Assembly (NCBI GenBank): GCA_003445035.1
Contig: DLVV01000356.1
Coordinates: 1 to 8,296 of the forward strand
Direction: 5' to 3'
Length of the DNA: 8,296 bases
Origin: Planctomycetaceae bacterium
GTDB lineage: Bacteria > Planctomycetota > Planctomycetia > Planctomycetales > Planctomycetaceae
In this document: one piece after another, positions 1 to 6,284 of the stretch
How positions within the stretch are numbered: the first letter of the stretch is position 1
Layout of the letters: every line of letters starts with the position of its first letter
The notes under the pieces: generated by a model
The model's input: the letters and a program-made list of their open reading frames with translations, nothing else
What the model was told of the DNA's origin: nothing
Databases searched by the model: none
Position numbers and translations under genes: made by a program

Positions 1-168
1 CTCGAGGAACTGGGACTGGCCGGAACCAAGTGGAAAGGCCTGGCCGCCCCACCGAAGATCGAGCGGACCGAGTCCGGTTACAAAGCGACCGCTGCGATCA
101 AGACCGCTGCCGGCCGGACCCGTCGCTTCCAGGTGCAGGCGGATTCGAAACTGAGGGAGATCGACTGA
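1..168 (+). CDS. C-terminal fragment of an unrecognised protein
   Basis: Frame 1 is open from the window edge to a TGA at 166-168 and encodes 55 residues, so only the C-terminus is visible. The fragment is rich in Lys, Arg, Ala and Thr, contains no membrane segment, and ends in ...DSKLREID. The alternation in its second half (YKATAAIKTA, then RRFQVQAD) could be two beta-strands of a small sandwich or barrel, but I recognise no family. The stop lies 10 bases from the stop of the minus-strand glpF-like gene, so the two genes converge with no room for a separate terminator. The reading frame is supported by openness to the edge, planctomycete-like codon use and a stop that fits tightly against the next gene. 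The function is unknown. Confidence 0.6.
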   Translation, partial: LEELGLAGTKWKGLAAPPKIERTESGYKATAAIKTAAGRTRRFQVQADSKLREID

Positions 169-178
169 CCAACCGTCG

Positions 179-928
179 TCAGTTCGACCTCAGCAGCCAG
201 GACACTCCGACCGCCAACAGGGCGCCCAGGACCGGGCCGGCCACCGGAATCGCGGCATAGCTCCAGTCGCTGTCTCTCTTGCCGGGGACGGGCAACACCG
301 CGTGAGCAATCCTCGGACCCAGGTCCCGTGCCGGATTGATCGCGTAGCCGGTCGTGCCACCCAGCGAGAGTCCGATGGCGAACACGACCAGGCCCACCTC
401 CAGTGCACCGATCGACCCCAGCCCGACCTCGACCGGCGACCCATCGCTCGTGGCGAATTCGGCCGGAACGTGCATCAGCACGGCCAGCACCAGCACCGCC
501 GTCGCCAGCACCTCGCAGAAGAAGTTCGTCGGTTTCGTGCGGATCGCCGGGCCGGTACAGAACGTCGCCAGCTTGGCGTCGGCGTCGTCGGTCACCGAGT
601 AATGAGGCCGGTAGAACAGAAAGACCAGCGAGGCACCCAGCACGGCACCGATCATCTGGGCCGAGACGTATTCGGGCAGCCTGGACCAGGTCATTTCGCC
701 GGCGCCCGCTGCTGCCAGCCCGATCGAGACAGCAGGATTGAGGTGCGCACCACTGATCTCCCCCACGCACGCCACGGCAACAAACACCGCAAAGCCCCAG
801 CCGGCACAGATCACGATCCATCCCGCGTCGTGTCCCTTGGTCCCTTTCAGGACCACGTTGGCCACCACGCCGTTGCCCAGCAGGATCAACAGCGCCGTGC
901 CAACCAGTTCGGCCACGAACACCTCCAT
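179..928 (-). CDS. glpF: MIP-family aquaglyceroporin (glycerol uptake facilitator)
   Basis: This inner-membrane channel allows passive uptake of glycerol and small polyols, and probably water. The 249-residue product has the usual family length, about six membrane helices, and both half-helix motifs: HLNPAV (N64-P65-A66) and INPARD (N198-P199-A200). The Asp after the second NPAR (D202) is the mark of glycerol-conducting rather than water-only members. By alignment to E. coli GlpF the selectivity filter is W44, G186, Y195, R201, that is Trp/Gly/Tyr/Arg with Tyr in place of Phe200, still a glycerol-type filter. I chose the ATG at 928. It starts just before helix 1, as in relatives, and GGGAGAG (942-936) lies 7 bases upstream. 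An in-frame ATG at 952 adds MGSRESDA but lacks a ribosome binding site. No glpK or glpD is adjacent, so the substrate is inferred from sequence only. The gene is transcribed away from the cytochrome operon and converges on the fragment at the left edge. Confidence 0.93.
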   Translation of the reverse strand: MEVFVAELVGTALLILLGNGVVANVVLKGTKGHDAGWIVICAGWGFAVFVAVACVGEISGAHLNPAVSIGLAAAGAGEMTWSRLPEYVSAQMIGAVLGASLVFLFYRPHYSVTDDADAKLATFCTGPAIRTKPTNFFCEVLATAVLVLAVLMHVPAEFATSDGSPVEVGLGSIGALEVGLVVFAIGLSLGGTTGYAINPARDLGPRIAHAVLPVPGKRDSDWSYAAIPVAGPVLGALLAVGVSWLLRSN

Positions 929-935
929 GGCATCG

Positions 936-942
936 CTCTCCC
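936..942 (-). promoter_or_regulatory. Ribosome binding site that decides the glpF start
   Basis: Read on the minus strand the bases are GGGAGAG, followed by 7 bases and then ATG at 928-926. This purine-rich GGAG core is a fair Shine-Dalgarno match. No comparable sequence precedes the in-frame ATG at 952, where TATCTTGGCGTTCGA lies directly upstream. It therefore supports the shorter, 249-residue glpF product. Confidence 0.55.
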
Positions 943-964
943 GGGAACCCATTCGAACGCCAAG

Positions 965-994
965 ATACTAACCCGTTGACTTCGTCGGGCACAA
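965..994 (-). promoter_or_regulatory. Weak sigma70-like promoter candidate for glpF
   Basis: On the minus strand TTGTGC (994-989) and TAGTAT (970-965) are separated by 18 bases. They match the TTGACA and TATAAT consensus at 3 and 4 of 6 positions. Transcription would begin near 958, giving about a 30-base leader to the ATG at 928, but only about 6 bases to the ATG at 952. The matches are weak and this is a candidate only. The -35 half lies inside an inverted repeat (985-1003), which would suit repression or activation at that point. Confidence 0.3.
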
Positions 995-1003
995 ACTGCC
1001 CGA
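985..1003. repeat. 7-bp perfect inverted repeat, possible operator
   Basis: TCGGGCA (985-991) and TGCCCGA (997-1003) are exact reverse complements around the 5-base spacer CAAAC. The repeat lies in the divergent intergenic region and overlaps the -35 half of the glpF promoter candidate. That position fits a dimeric regulator binding site. In RNA it could also form a small GC-rich hairpin, but no T-run follows on either strand, so I do not read it as a terminator. Short inverted repeats occur by chance in GC-rich DNA. Confidence 0.3.
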
Positions 1004-1087
1004 ACGATCAACCCGCACTGCCGGTGGTGGTGCGATGGCCGGCTCACCATCGTCCAGGTTCAACACGAGTCCACCCCCCGCCGGATG

Positions 1088-1096
1088 TGATAGAAT
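1088..1096 (+). promoter_or_regulatory. Extended -10 promoter candidate for the cytochrome operon
   Basis: TGATAGAAT fits the extended -10 pattern TGnTATAAT with a single mismatch. It lies in a locally AT-richer patch of the intergenic region. No good -35 box is found 16-18 bases upstream, which is typical of extended -10 promoters. Transcription would begin near 1103, about 28 bases before the ATG at 1131. This site is inside the in-frame extension that would begin at 1035, so it also argues for the later start. Confidence 0.4.
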
Positions 1097-1130
1097 CGGG
1101 GACTCCGTTTTCTACTCAGCCGGCAACATC

Positions 1131-4100
1131 ATGCCACGCACTGCCCTTTTGTTGGCCACCTGGACACTGCTGACAACGCCGATTTACGGCGACGGCGTCG
1201 AGTTCCAGCGGGACGTGCGACCAATCCTGGTCAAGCACTGTGTGGCCTGCCACGGACCGCGCAGCCGGAAGGCCAAGCTGAGACTGGATGCGGCAACGCT
1301 GATCCACAAGGGAGGCGATTCGGGAGCCGCGGTGGTCGCCAAGCAGCCGGCCAAGAGCCTGTTGCTGCAGCGGATCACCTCGAAAGACCCCGAGTTGCGA
1401 ATGCCCGCCGAGGCAAAACCACTCTCACAGAAAGACATCGCCGTCATCCAGGCCTGGATTGCCCAGGGGGCGGCAGTGCCGGCAAACGAGACCATTCCCG
1501 CCGGTCCCGAGGATCACTGGGCCTGGAAAGCGCCCCGACGATCCAGGCGATTGGCCGCCGACGGCAACGCCATCGATCTCTACTTCGACTCTCTCCACAA
1601 GCAGAAAAAAGTCGCGGCTCGACCAACAGCCCGCCGCGACCACCTGCTCCGCCGAGTCTCGCTTGACCTGGTCGGCCTTCCGCCCACCCGCAAACAACTC
1701 CACCAGTTCCTCTCAGACAAATCCCCTGCCGCCTACACGAAGGTCGTTGACCGCCTGTTGAAGAGCCGCCACCACGGCGAGCGATGGGGACGTCACTGGA
1801 TGGACATCTGGCGGTACACCGACTGGTTTGGACTGGGCAAGGAGGTGCGTTACAGCCAGAAGAGCATCTGGCGCTGGCGAGATTGGATCGTCGAATCCCT
1901 CAACCACGATCTCGGTTACGACCGCATGGTCGTCGACATGCTCGCTGCCGACGAAATCGCCCCAAGCGACATCCAGCGGCTGAGAGCCACCGGTTTCCTC
2001 ACGCGGAACTTCAATCTCTTCAACCGAAACTACTGGCTCGATGACGTGGTCGAGCACACTGCCAAGGCGTTCCTGGGACTGACGTTGAACTGCTGTCGGT
2101 GTCACGACCACAAATACGACCCGTTGAGCCAGGACGAGTACTACTCGTGGAGAGCGTTCTTCGAGCCCTACAAGGTTCGCCTCGATTCGCTCACCGCCAA
2201 CACCTCACCGGACGCACCGGCGGTCAGTCGTGCCTACGACGCCGACCTGGACGCCAGGACGAACTTCTACATCCGGGGTGACGAAAAGAACATCGACAAG
2301 AACCGGACGATCTCCCCGGTGATTCCCTCGCTGTTCGGGTCTCTCCCCCAGCCGACAAAACCAATCGACCTGCCGCCCGAAGCCTGGTACCCCGGACTCA
2401 GACCGACCGTCGTGGAATCCCAGCACAAGGCCATCGCCACGCGAGCTGCTACGAGCCGGAAACGCTTCACCGAAATCGGCGAACGGTTGAAGACGCAACA
2501 AGCCCGTCTCGAGACATTCGAAACGACGAAAGTGCCCGGCGCGCTGTTCTCCGACAATTTCCGGGCAGCCCGTCCCAAGGACTGGCAGGCCATCGGATCC
2601 CCCTGGACCATCGTCGACGGGCATCTCCACAACCAGAACCAGGACCAGGGCGGCAAGCAGTCCCGTTACGAGTGTCGCCAGGTGCCGCCTCGGGATTTCG
2701 TAGCCACCTCAAAATTCCGCATCACCGACGGAAACACGCGGTCGATCGGTCTCTGCTTTGACATCTCAGAACCGGGCCAGTTCAACGTCTACGTCAGTCC
2801 CTCCGGACAACAGATCTCGCTCGCGCAGACGTTCCAGGGAAAGAACACTTACCCCGGTCGTGGCAAGCAGGAGATCAAGAACGGAGAGATTTACGAGGTG
2901 ACGATCGCCGTCCGGGACCGGCTGGTCAACGCCTGGGTCAACGGTCGATTTCGCCTGGTCGTCAAACTGCCGATCCCCAGACGCGCCGGGCGACTGGGCA
3001 TTTCGACCTACCAGGCAACAGCCGAATTCCTCGGGTTCTCGTTTGCCGCTCTCGACCCCACCACGTCCCTGTTTGCTGACCTGAAATCCGGCCAGGATTC
3101 TTCGGCTCCCCGGACCGTGCTGACGCGCGCCACGTTGGTCAAGTCGATCGACGACCTGAAGAAGCAGCAAGGTCTCCTCGAGCAGGACCTTGCCGTCCTG
3201 GCACTGGAATCTCGTTCACTGGAATCACGTGTGGCCGCCGAGCGGGCCCGGTACGGGCTCGACAAGGCCGACGTCGGACCGCTGGCAACCACGGCGGCCG
3301 CCGACCAGCTTCGGCACGAGATCGCCGCTGCCGAGCTGACGGTGCAACGTGCTGAAAACCAGTTCGCCGCTGCCACCGGAAACAGCAAAACCAAAACGAC
3401 CCAGGCACTCAAAACAACCCTGGACCAGGCCCGCAAGGCACTCGAACAAAAGCGTGCCGCCAAACCCGGCACAGAATACAAAACTCTCGGGAAACAATTT
3501 CCCAGGCGATCGACCGGTCGCCGAACAGCCTTGGCTCGCTGGATCACCAGTCCCACCAATCCGCTCACCGCACGCGTCGCGGTCAATCACATCTGGACTC
3601 GGCACTTCGGTCAGCCACTGGTCGATTCGATGTTCGACTTCGGCACGAGGACCGCTCGCCCGGATCACCTCGAACTGCTCGACCACCTGGTCACCAAGTT
3701 CATCGCCGATGGCTGGAGCATGAAGAAGCTCCACCGAGCGATCACCACCTCTCGCACCTACCAACGCGAGTCAAAGATCGAGACCACCGACCTCGCCGAA
3801 ACCAGCGATCCCGACAACCGGCTCTTCCGCCGCGTGCCGGTCCGACGGATGGAGGGCGAGGTGATGCGCGACAGCCTATTGACACTCTCCGGAAAACTCG
3901 ACACCACCGTGGGCGGAAAGGTCTTTCCGAGTGACAAGGCCCAGAGCGGCATGAGGCGGACGATCTATTACCGTTACGCCCGTGATGACAAGTTCAAGAT
4001 GCTCGAATCGTTCGACCCGGCCGGCGTCGAGGAATGCTACCGGCGACACGAGACGATTGCGCCGCAGCAGTCCCTGGCACTGGCCAACAGCCGGATGGTC

Positions 4101-4352
4101 CAGGACCTGGCCGGGGCCATCGGCAAACGCCTGACCGGCGAATCGCACCCGGAATTCGTCGACGCCGCCTACGAGACAATTCTGGGGCGAGCTCCTTCGG
4201 ACAGCGAACGGTCGATTACCATCGAGGCGTGCGAAACCCTGGTCGGCCAACTGGTCAAGCAGGGACTCGAAGCGACCGCTGCCCGGGAACGGGCACACGG
4301 CCACGTGGCTCACGTCCTGGTCATGCACAACGACTTCCTGATCATCCGCTAA
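1131..4352 (+). CDS. Secreted PSCyt1-DUF1549-DUF1553 protein with an internal beta-sandwich insert
   Basis: This is a large planctomycete-type cytochrome-like protein of 1073 residues. Residues 1-20 form a signal peptide (MPRTALLLATWTLL, then TTPIYG). Residues about 23-120 are a PSCyt1 domain with the haem c motif CVACH (37-41) and a candidate distal Met in ELRMP (M91). Residues about 147-347 are DUF1549 (PSCyt2), with a second CxxCH in CCRCHDHKYDP (321-331). Residues about 470-643 look like a concanavalin-type or DUF1080-like beta-sandwich inserted between the two conserved halves. Charged, coiled-coil-prone stretches lie at about 430-465, 669-708 and 722-778. Residues about 793 to the end are DUF1553, with NPLTARVAVNHIWTRHFG and FGTRTARPDHLELLDHL. 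The family is usually encoded beside a DUF1501 gene, as here, and is thought to act in the periplasm; its reaction is not established. The ATG at 1131 is preferred because it begins the signal peptide. An in-frame ATG at 1035 would add 32 residues that do not look like a signal and would span the promoter candidate. Confidence 0.93.
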   Translation: MPRTALLLATWTLLTTPIYGDGVEFQRDVRPILVKHCVACHGPRSRKAKLRLDAATLIHKGGDSGAAVVAKQPAKSLLLQRITSKDPELRMPAEAKPLSQKDIAVIQAWIAQGAAVPANETIPAGPEDHWAWKAPRRSRRLAADGNAIDLYFDSLHKQKKVAARPTARRDHLLRRVSLDLVGLPPTRKQLHQFLSDKSPAAYTKVVDRLLKSRHHGERWGRHWMDIWRYTDWFGLGKEVRYSQKSIWRWRDWIVESLNHDLGYDRMVVDMLAADEIAPSDIQRLRATGFLTRNFNLFNRNYWLDDVVEHTAKAFLGLTLNCCRCHDHKYDPLSQDEYYSWRAFFEPYKVRLDSLTANTSPDAPAVSRAYDADLDARTNFYIRGDEKNIDKNRTISPVIPSLFGSLPQPTKPIDLPPEAWYPGLRPTVVESQHKAIATRAATSRKRFTEIGERLKTQQARLETFETTKVPGALFSDNFRAARPKDWQAIGSPWTIVDGHLHNQNQDQGGKQSRYECRQVPPRDFVATSKFRITDGNTRSIGLCFDISEPGQFNVYVSPSGQQISLAQTFQGKNTYPGRGKQEIKNGEIYEVTIAVRDRLVNAWVNGRFRLVVKLPIPRRAGRLGISTYQATAEFLGFSFAALDPTTSLFADLKSGQDSSAPRTVLTRATLVKSIDDLKKQQGLLEQDLAVLALESRSLESRVAAERARYGLDKADVGPLATTAAADQLRHEIAAAELTVQRAENQFAAATGNSKTKTTQALKTTLDQARKALEQKRAAKPGTEYKTLGKQFPRRSTGRRTALARWITSPTNPLTARVAVNHIWTRHFGQPLVDSMFDFGTRTARPDHLELLDHLVTKFIADGWSMKKLHRAITTSRTYQRESKIETTDLAETSDPDNRLFRRVPVRRMEGEVMRDSLLTLSGKLDTTVGGKVFPSDKAQSGMRRTIYYRYARDDKFKMLESFDPAGVEECYRRHETIAPQQSLALANSRMVQDLAGAIGKRLTGESHPEFVDAAYETILGRAPSDSERSITIEACETLVGQLVKQGLEATAARERAHGHVAHVLVMHNDFLIIR
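2538..3059 (+). other. Internal beta-sandwich (LamG/DUF1080-like) domain within the DUF1549/DUF1553 protein
   Basis: This segment encodes residues about 470-643 of the surrounding protein. It opens with FSDNFRAARPKDWQAIGSPW and continues with WTIVDGHLHNQ, SRYECR, DFVATSKFRI, IGLCFDIS, FNVYVSPSG, EVTIAVRDRLVNAWVNGR and GRLGISTYQATAEFLGFSF. This order of short alternating strands, with the 'W..DGHL' start and the 'AWVNG' and 'GRLGI' end strands, resembles concanavalin-like domains of the LamG or DUF1080 type that bind or cleave sugars. No catalytic residues can be assigned. Coiled-coil-prone stretches flank it on both sides, so it is probably a separate module held between the two halves. The fold is inferred from pattern only. 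Confidence 0.6.
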
Positions 4353-4356
4353 GAGG
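4353..4356 (+). promoter_or_regulatory. Ribosome binding site of the DUF1501 gene
   Basis: GAGG begins directly after the TAA of the upstream gene (4350-4352) and sits 10 bases before the ATG at 4367. It supports the short 490-residue start over any upstream in-frame ATG. Its place at the upstream stop suits translation by ribosomes ending on the preceding gene of the same messenger. Confidence 0.5.
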
Positions 4357-4366
4357 TCTCTTCCCG

Positions 4367-5839
4367 ATGTCAGCCTTCCCGAACCAGGCAACCCGACGCG
4401 AGTTGTTGAGCTGGAGCGGTATGAGCCTGGCCGGTGTCGCGCTGGACGCGATGATCAGCCGCGACCTGCAGGGCGAAACCGGACCCCCTCCGCACGGAGC
4501 CGACCCGAGGGGACGTCCGCACTTCACGCCGCGGGCCAAGTCGGTGATCTGGCTGATGATGCGAGGTGGAGCCAGTCACCACGAGGGATTCGATCCCAAG
4601 CCGGCACTCGACCGGTACGCCGGCAAGACCCTGGATGAGACGCCCTTCCTGGACCACGTGACCAAGTCGCCTTATTACCGCAACGTCAAAGAGCAGGTGC
4701 TCAACAACGTCATCAAGACCGACAAGGCCCGCATCCTGCCGCTGCAGAAGGGGTATCAGAAGTGCGGTGAGAGCGGAATCGAGGTCAGCGACTGGTGGCC
4801 TCACACTCGGAAGCTGGTCGACGACATGGCCGTGGTCCGTTCGATGTGGACCACCGACAACAACCACGGTGCCCAGTTGCAGTTTCTCTCGGGTCGCCAC
4901 CTGCTCGACGGCTGTGTTCCCACCGTCGGAGCCTGGATCCACTACGGCCTCGGCTCGCTCAGTGACAACCTGCCGCAGTTCCTCTCGATCGGCGACCGGG
5001 GAATGGAGTCACAGTGTGCCGGCGGCACCGATGCCCAGTACCTCGGACCCGAGCACGAGGGGATCTGGCTGACCATCGATCCGAAAAATCCCCTCCCGTA
5101 TGCCAACAGCGCCCAGGCCATCAGCGGCCCGGTTCGCTCAATCAAGCAGGACCTGCTCACCCGCTTGCAGGCGCAGACCGCTCGCGAGTACGCGGGCGAC
5201 GAGAAACTGAGAGCCCGGATCAAGGCGTACGACCTGGCGTTCCGTATGCAAACGGCGATCCCCGACATCATGAACCTCGACAGCGAGACCAGGCACACGC
5301 ACTCGTTGTACGGGCTGGACAACTCGGCCACCCGCCGATTCGGTCAGCAGTTGCTGGCCACCCGCAGACTCGTCGAGAAGGGCGTACGATTCGTCCAGGT
5401 GTTTCACGGTGGTGGGGCCGCCGGGGCCTGGGACGCCCACGCCAACCTCATCGGAAACCACGACCGCATGTGTGGCCAGGCCGACAAGCCGATCGCCGGT
5501 CTGCTAAGCGATCTCAAGCAGCGGGGGATGCTCGAAGACACCGTCGTGGTCTGGACCAGCGAATTCGGACGGACGCCCGGAGTCCAGGGCAAGAACGGCC
5601 GCGATCACCACAACTACGGGTTCTCGGTCTGGATGGCCGGTGGCGGCATCAAGGGTGGCGTCGTCCACGGAGCAACCGACGAACTGGGTTTCCATGCCGT
5701 CGAGAACCGGCACTACGTGACCGATGTCCACGCCACCCTGTTCCGTCTGCTGGGACTCGACGCCCGCCGGCTGGAAATCCCCGGACGAAAACGGCTGGAG
5801 ATCGACTTCGGAGAATCGATCGACGAGATCATCGCCTGA
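4367..5839 (+). CDS. DUF1501 protein (alkaline phosphatase/sulfatase-like fold) with twin-arginine-like N-terminus
   Basis: This 490-residue protein has the usual length for DUF1501. The N-terminus holds a twin arginine (ATRRELLSWSG, R10-R11) followed by a short hydrophobic stretch (MSLAGVALDAMI), so export by the Tat pathway is likely. Family motifs in order are KSVIWLMMRGGASHHEGFDP (58-77), AWDAH (354-358), VVWTSEFGRTPG (394-405), GRDHHNYGFSVWMAGGGIKGG (from 411) and YVTDVHATLFRLLGLD (from 450). Conserved Asp and His residues at these points are the likely metal ligands of the sulfatase/alkaline phosphatase-like fold; the substrate of the family is unknown. It follows the DUF1549/DUF1553 gene by 14 bases, the standard pairing in planctomycetes, so the two probably act together outside the cytoplasm. 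An open extension upstream to 4034 lies wholly inside the preceding gene, has low-complexity Arg/Gly/Pro composition and is rejected as a start. Confidence 0.95.
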   Translation: MSAFPNQATRRELLSWSGMSLAGVALDAMISRDLQGETGPPPHGADPRGRPHFTPRAKSVIWLMMRGGASHHEGFDPKPALDRYAGKTLDETPFLDHVTKSPYYRNVKEQVLNNVIKTDKARILPLQKGYQKCGESGIEVSDWWPHTRKLVDDMAVVRSMWTTDNNHGAQLQFLSGRHLLDGCVPTVGAWIHYGLGSLSDNLPQFLSIGDRGMESQCAGGTDAQYLGPEHEGIWLTIDPKNPLPYANSAQAISGPVRSIKQDLLTRLQAQTAREYAGDEKLRARIKAYDLAFRMQTAIPDIMNLDSETRHTHSLYGLDNSATRRFGQQLLATRRLVEKGVRFVQVFHGGGAAGAWDAHANLIGNHDRMCGQADKPIAGLLSDLKQRGMLEDTVVVWTSEFGRTPGVQGKNGRDHHNYGFSVWMAGGGIKGGVVHGATDELGFHAVENRHYVTDVHATLFRLLGLDARRLEIPGRKRLEIDFGESIDEIIA

Positions 5840-5870
5840 TCACACCAATGCCGTACCTGGACCACGGACA

Positions 5871-6227
5871 ATGTCGCAGGACCACGGAAATCAGCCCGAG
5901 GCCCCCGAATACACCGGGCAACTGGACCAGTGGCAACCCGTCGTCCATGAACAGGGCGACGCCACAGGTGGTGTGATCCCGTACAAGAATGGCCCGGCCC
6001 TGGCCGCGTATTATCTCGGGATCTTCTCGATGATTCCGTGCGTGGGCCTGTTGCTGGCAGTCCCCGCCCTAATCTTGGGCGTCATCGGGCTGAAGAAACG
6101 ACGAGACAACCCCATCGTCAAGGGCTCGGTGCACGCCTGGATCGGCATCATCATGGGAGGGATCTTCACCATCATCTGGGGTGGCCTCACCATGTTGTTG
6201 CTGATTGGCAACACCGTCGGCATGTAA
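5871..6227 (+). CDS. Small two-helix membrane protein (DUF4190-like)
   Basis: The 118-residue product has a hydrophilic, Gln- and Glu-rich N-terminus of about 40 residues, then PYKNGPALAAYYLGIFSMIP. Two membrane segments follow, at about 43-73 and 88-113, separated by the positive loop LKKRRDNPIVKGSVHAW. The spacing, the small residues (GLLLAVPALILGVIGL) and the second-helix start (HAWIGIIMGGIF) resemble DUF4190-type proteins, which often occur as short planctomycete membrane proteins of unknown role. The positive loop suggests that both ends face away from the cytoplasm, or the reverse if the N-terminal tail is kept inside; I cannot decide. I chose the ATG at 5871 because upstream in-frame codons run into the preceding gene and read as low-complexity sequence. 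No clear ribosome binding site is seen. The gene follows the DUF1501 gene by 31 bases and probably shares its messenger. Confidence 0.8.
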   Translation: MSQDHGNQPEAPEYTGQLDQWQPVVHEQGDATGGVIPYKNGPALAAYYLGIFSMIPCVGLLLAVPALILGVIGLKKRRDNPIVKGSVHAWIGIIMGGIFTIIWGGLTMLLLIGNTVGM

Positions 6228-6284
6228 ACAATGTCCCAAGATTTTTTTCCGACTAATCCGATCAGTTGGCTCCGTGTGTTGAAC

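Noticed and set aside
169..178. Possible bidirectional terminator between the convergent genes at the left edge
   Set aside because: The gap is only 10 bases and no inverted repeat followed by a T-run is visible there or in the flanking coding ends.
78..992. A 304-codon open frame on the minus strand overlapping glpF in another frame
   Set aside because: Its product is Arg/Gly-rich with no recognisable motif, while the other minus-strand frame gives a complete aquaglyceroporin with both NPA motifs. It is a shadow caused by high GC.
4034..4366. A 111-codon in-frame extension upstream of the DUF1501 start
   Set aside because: It lies entirely inside the DUF1553 coding region, is Arg/Gly/Pro-rich, and the ATG at 4367 has a GAGG site and the twin-arginine N-terminus.
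5859..5888. Direct repeat GGACCACGGA at 5859-5868 and 5879-5888, on both sides of the ATG at 5871
   Set aside because: Only two 10-base copies, with the second inside the coding sequence (encoding QDHG). Too short to call a regulatory repeat; probably chance.
5014..5976. A 320-codon plus-strand open frame overlapping the DUF1501 gene and the start of the next gene
   Set aside because: The translation is Arg/Pro-rich low complexity and out of frame with both well-supported genes.
6225..6250. Run of seven T (6242-6248) after the small membrane protein gene, considered as a terminator
   Set aside because: I find no stable stem before it; the only nearby arms are 3 bases long. The run may also be coding if the hydrolase starts at 6231.
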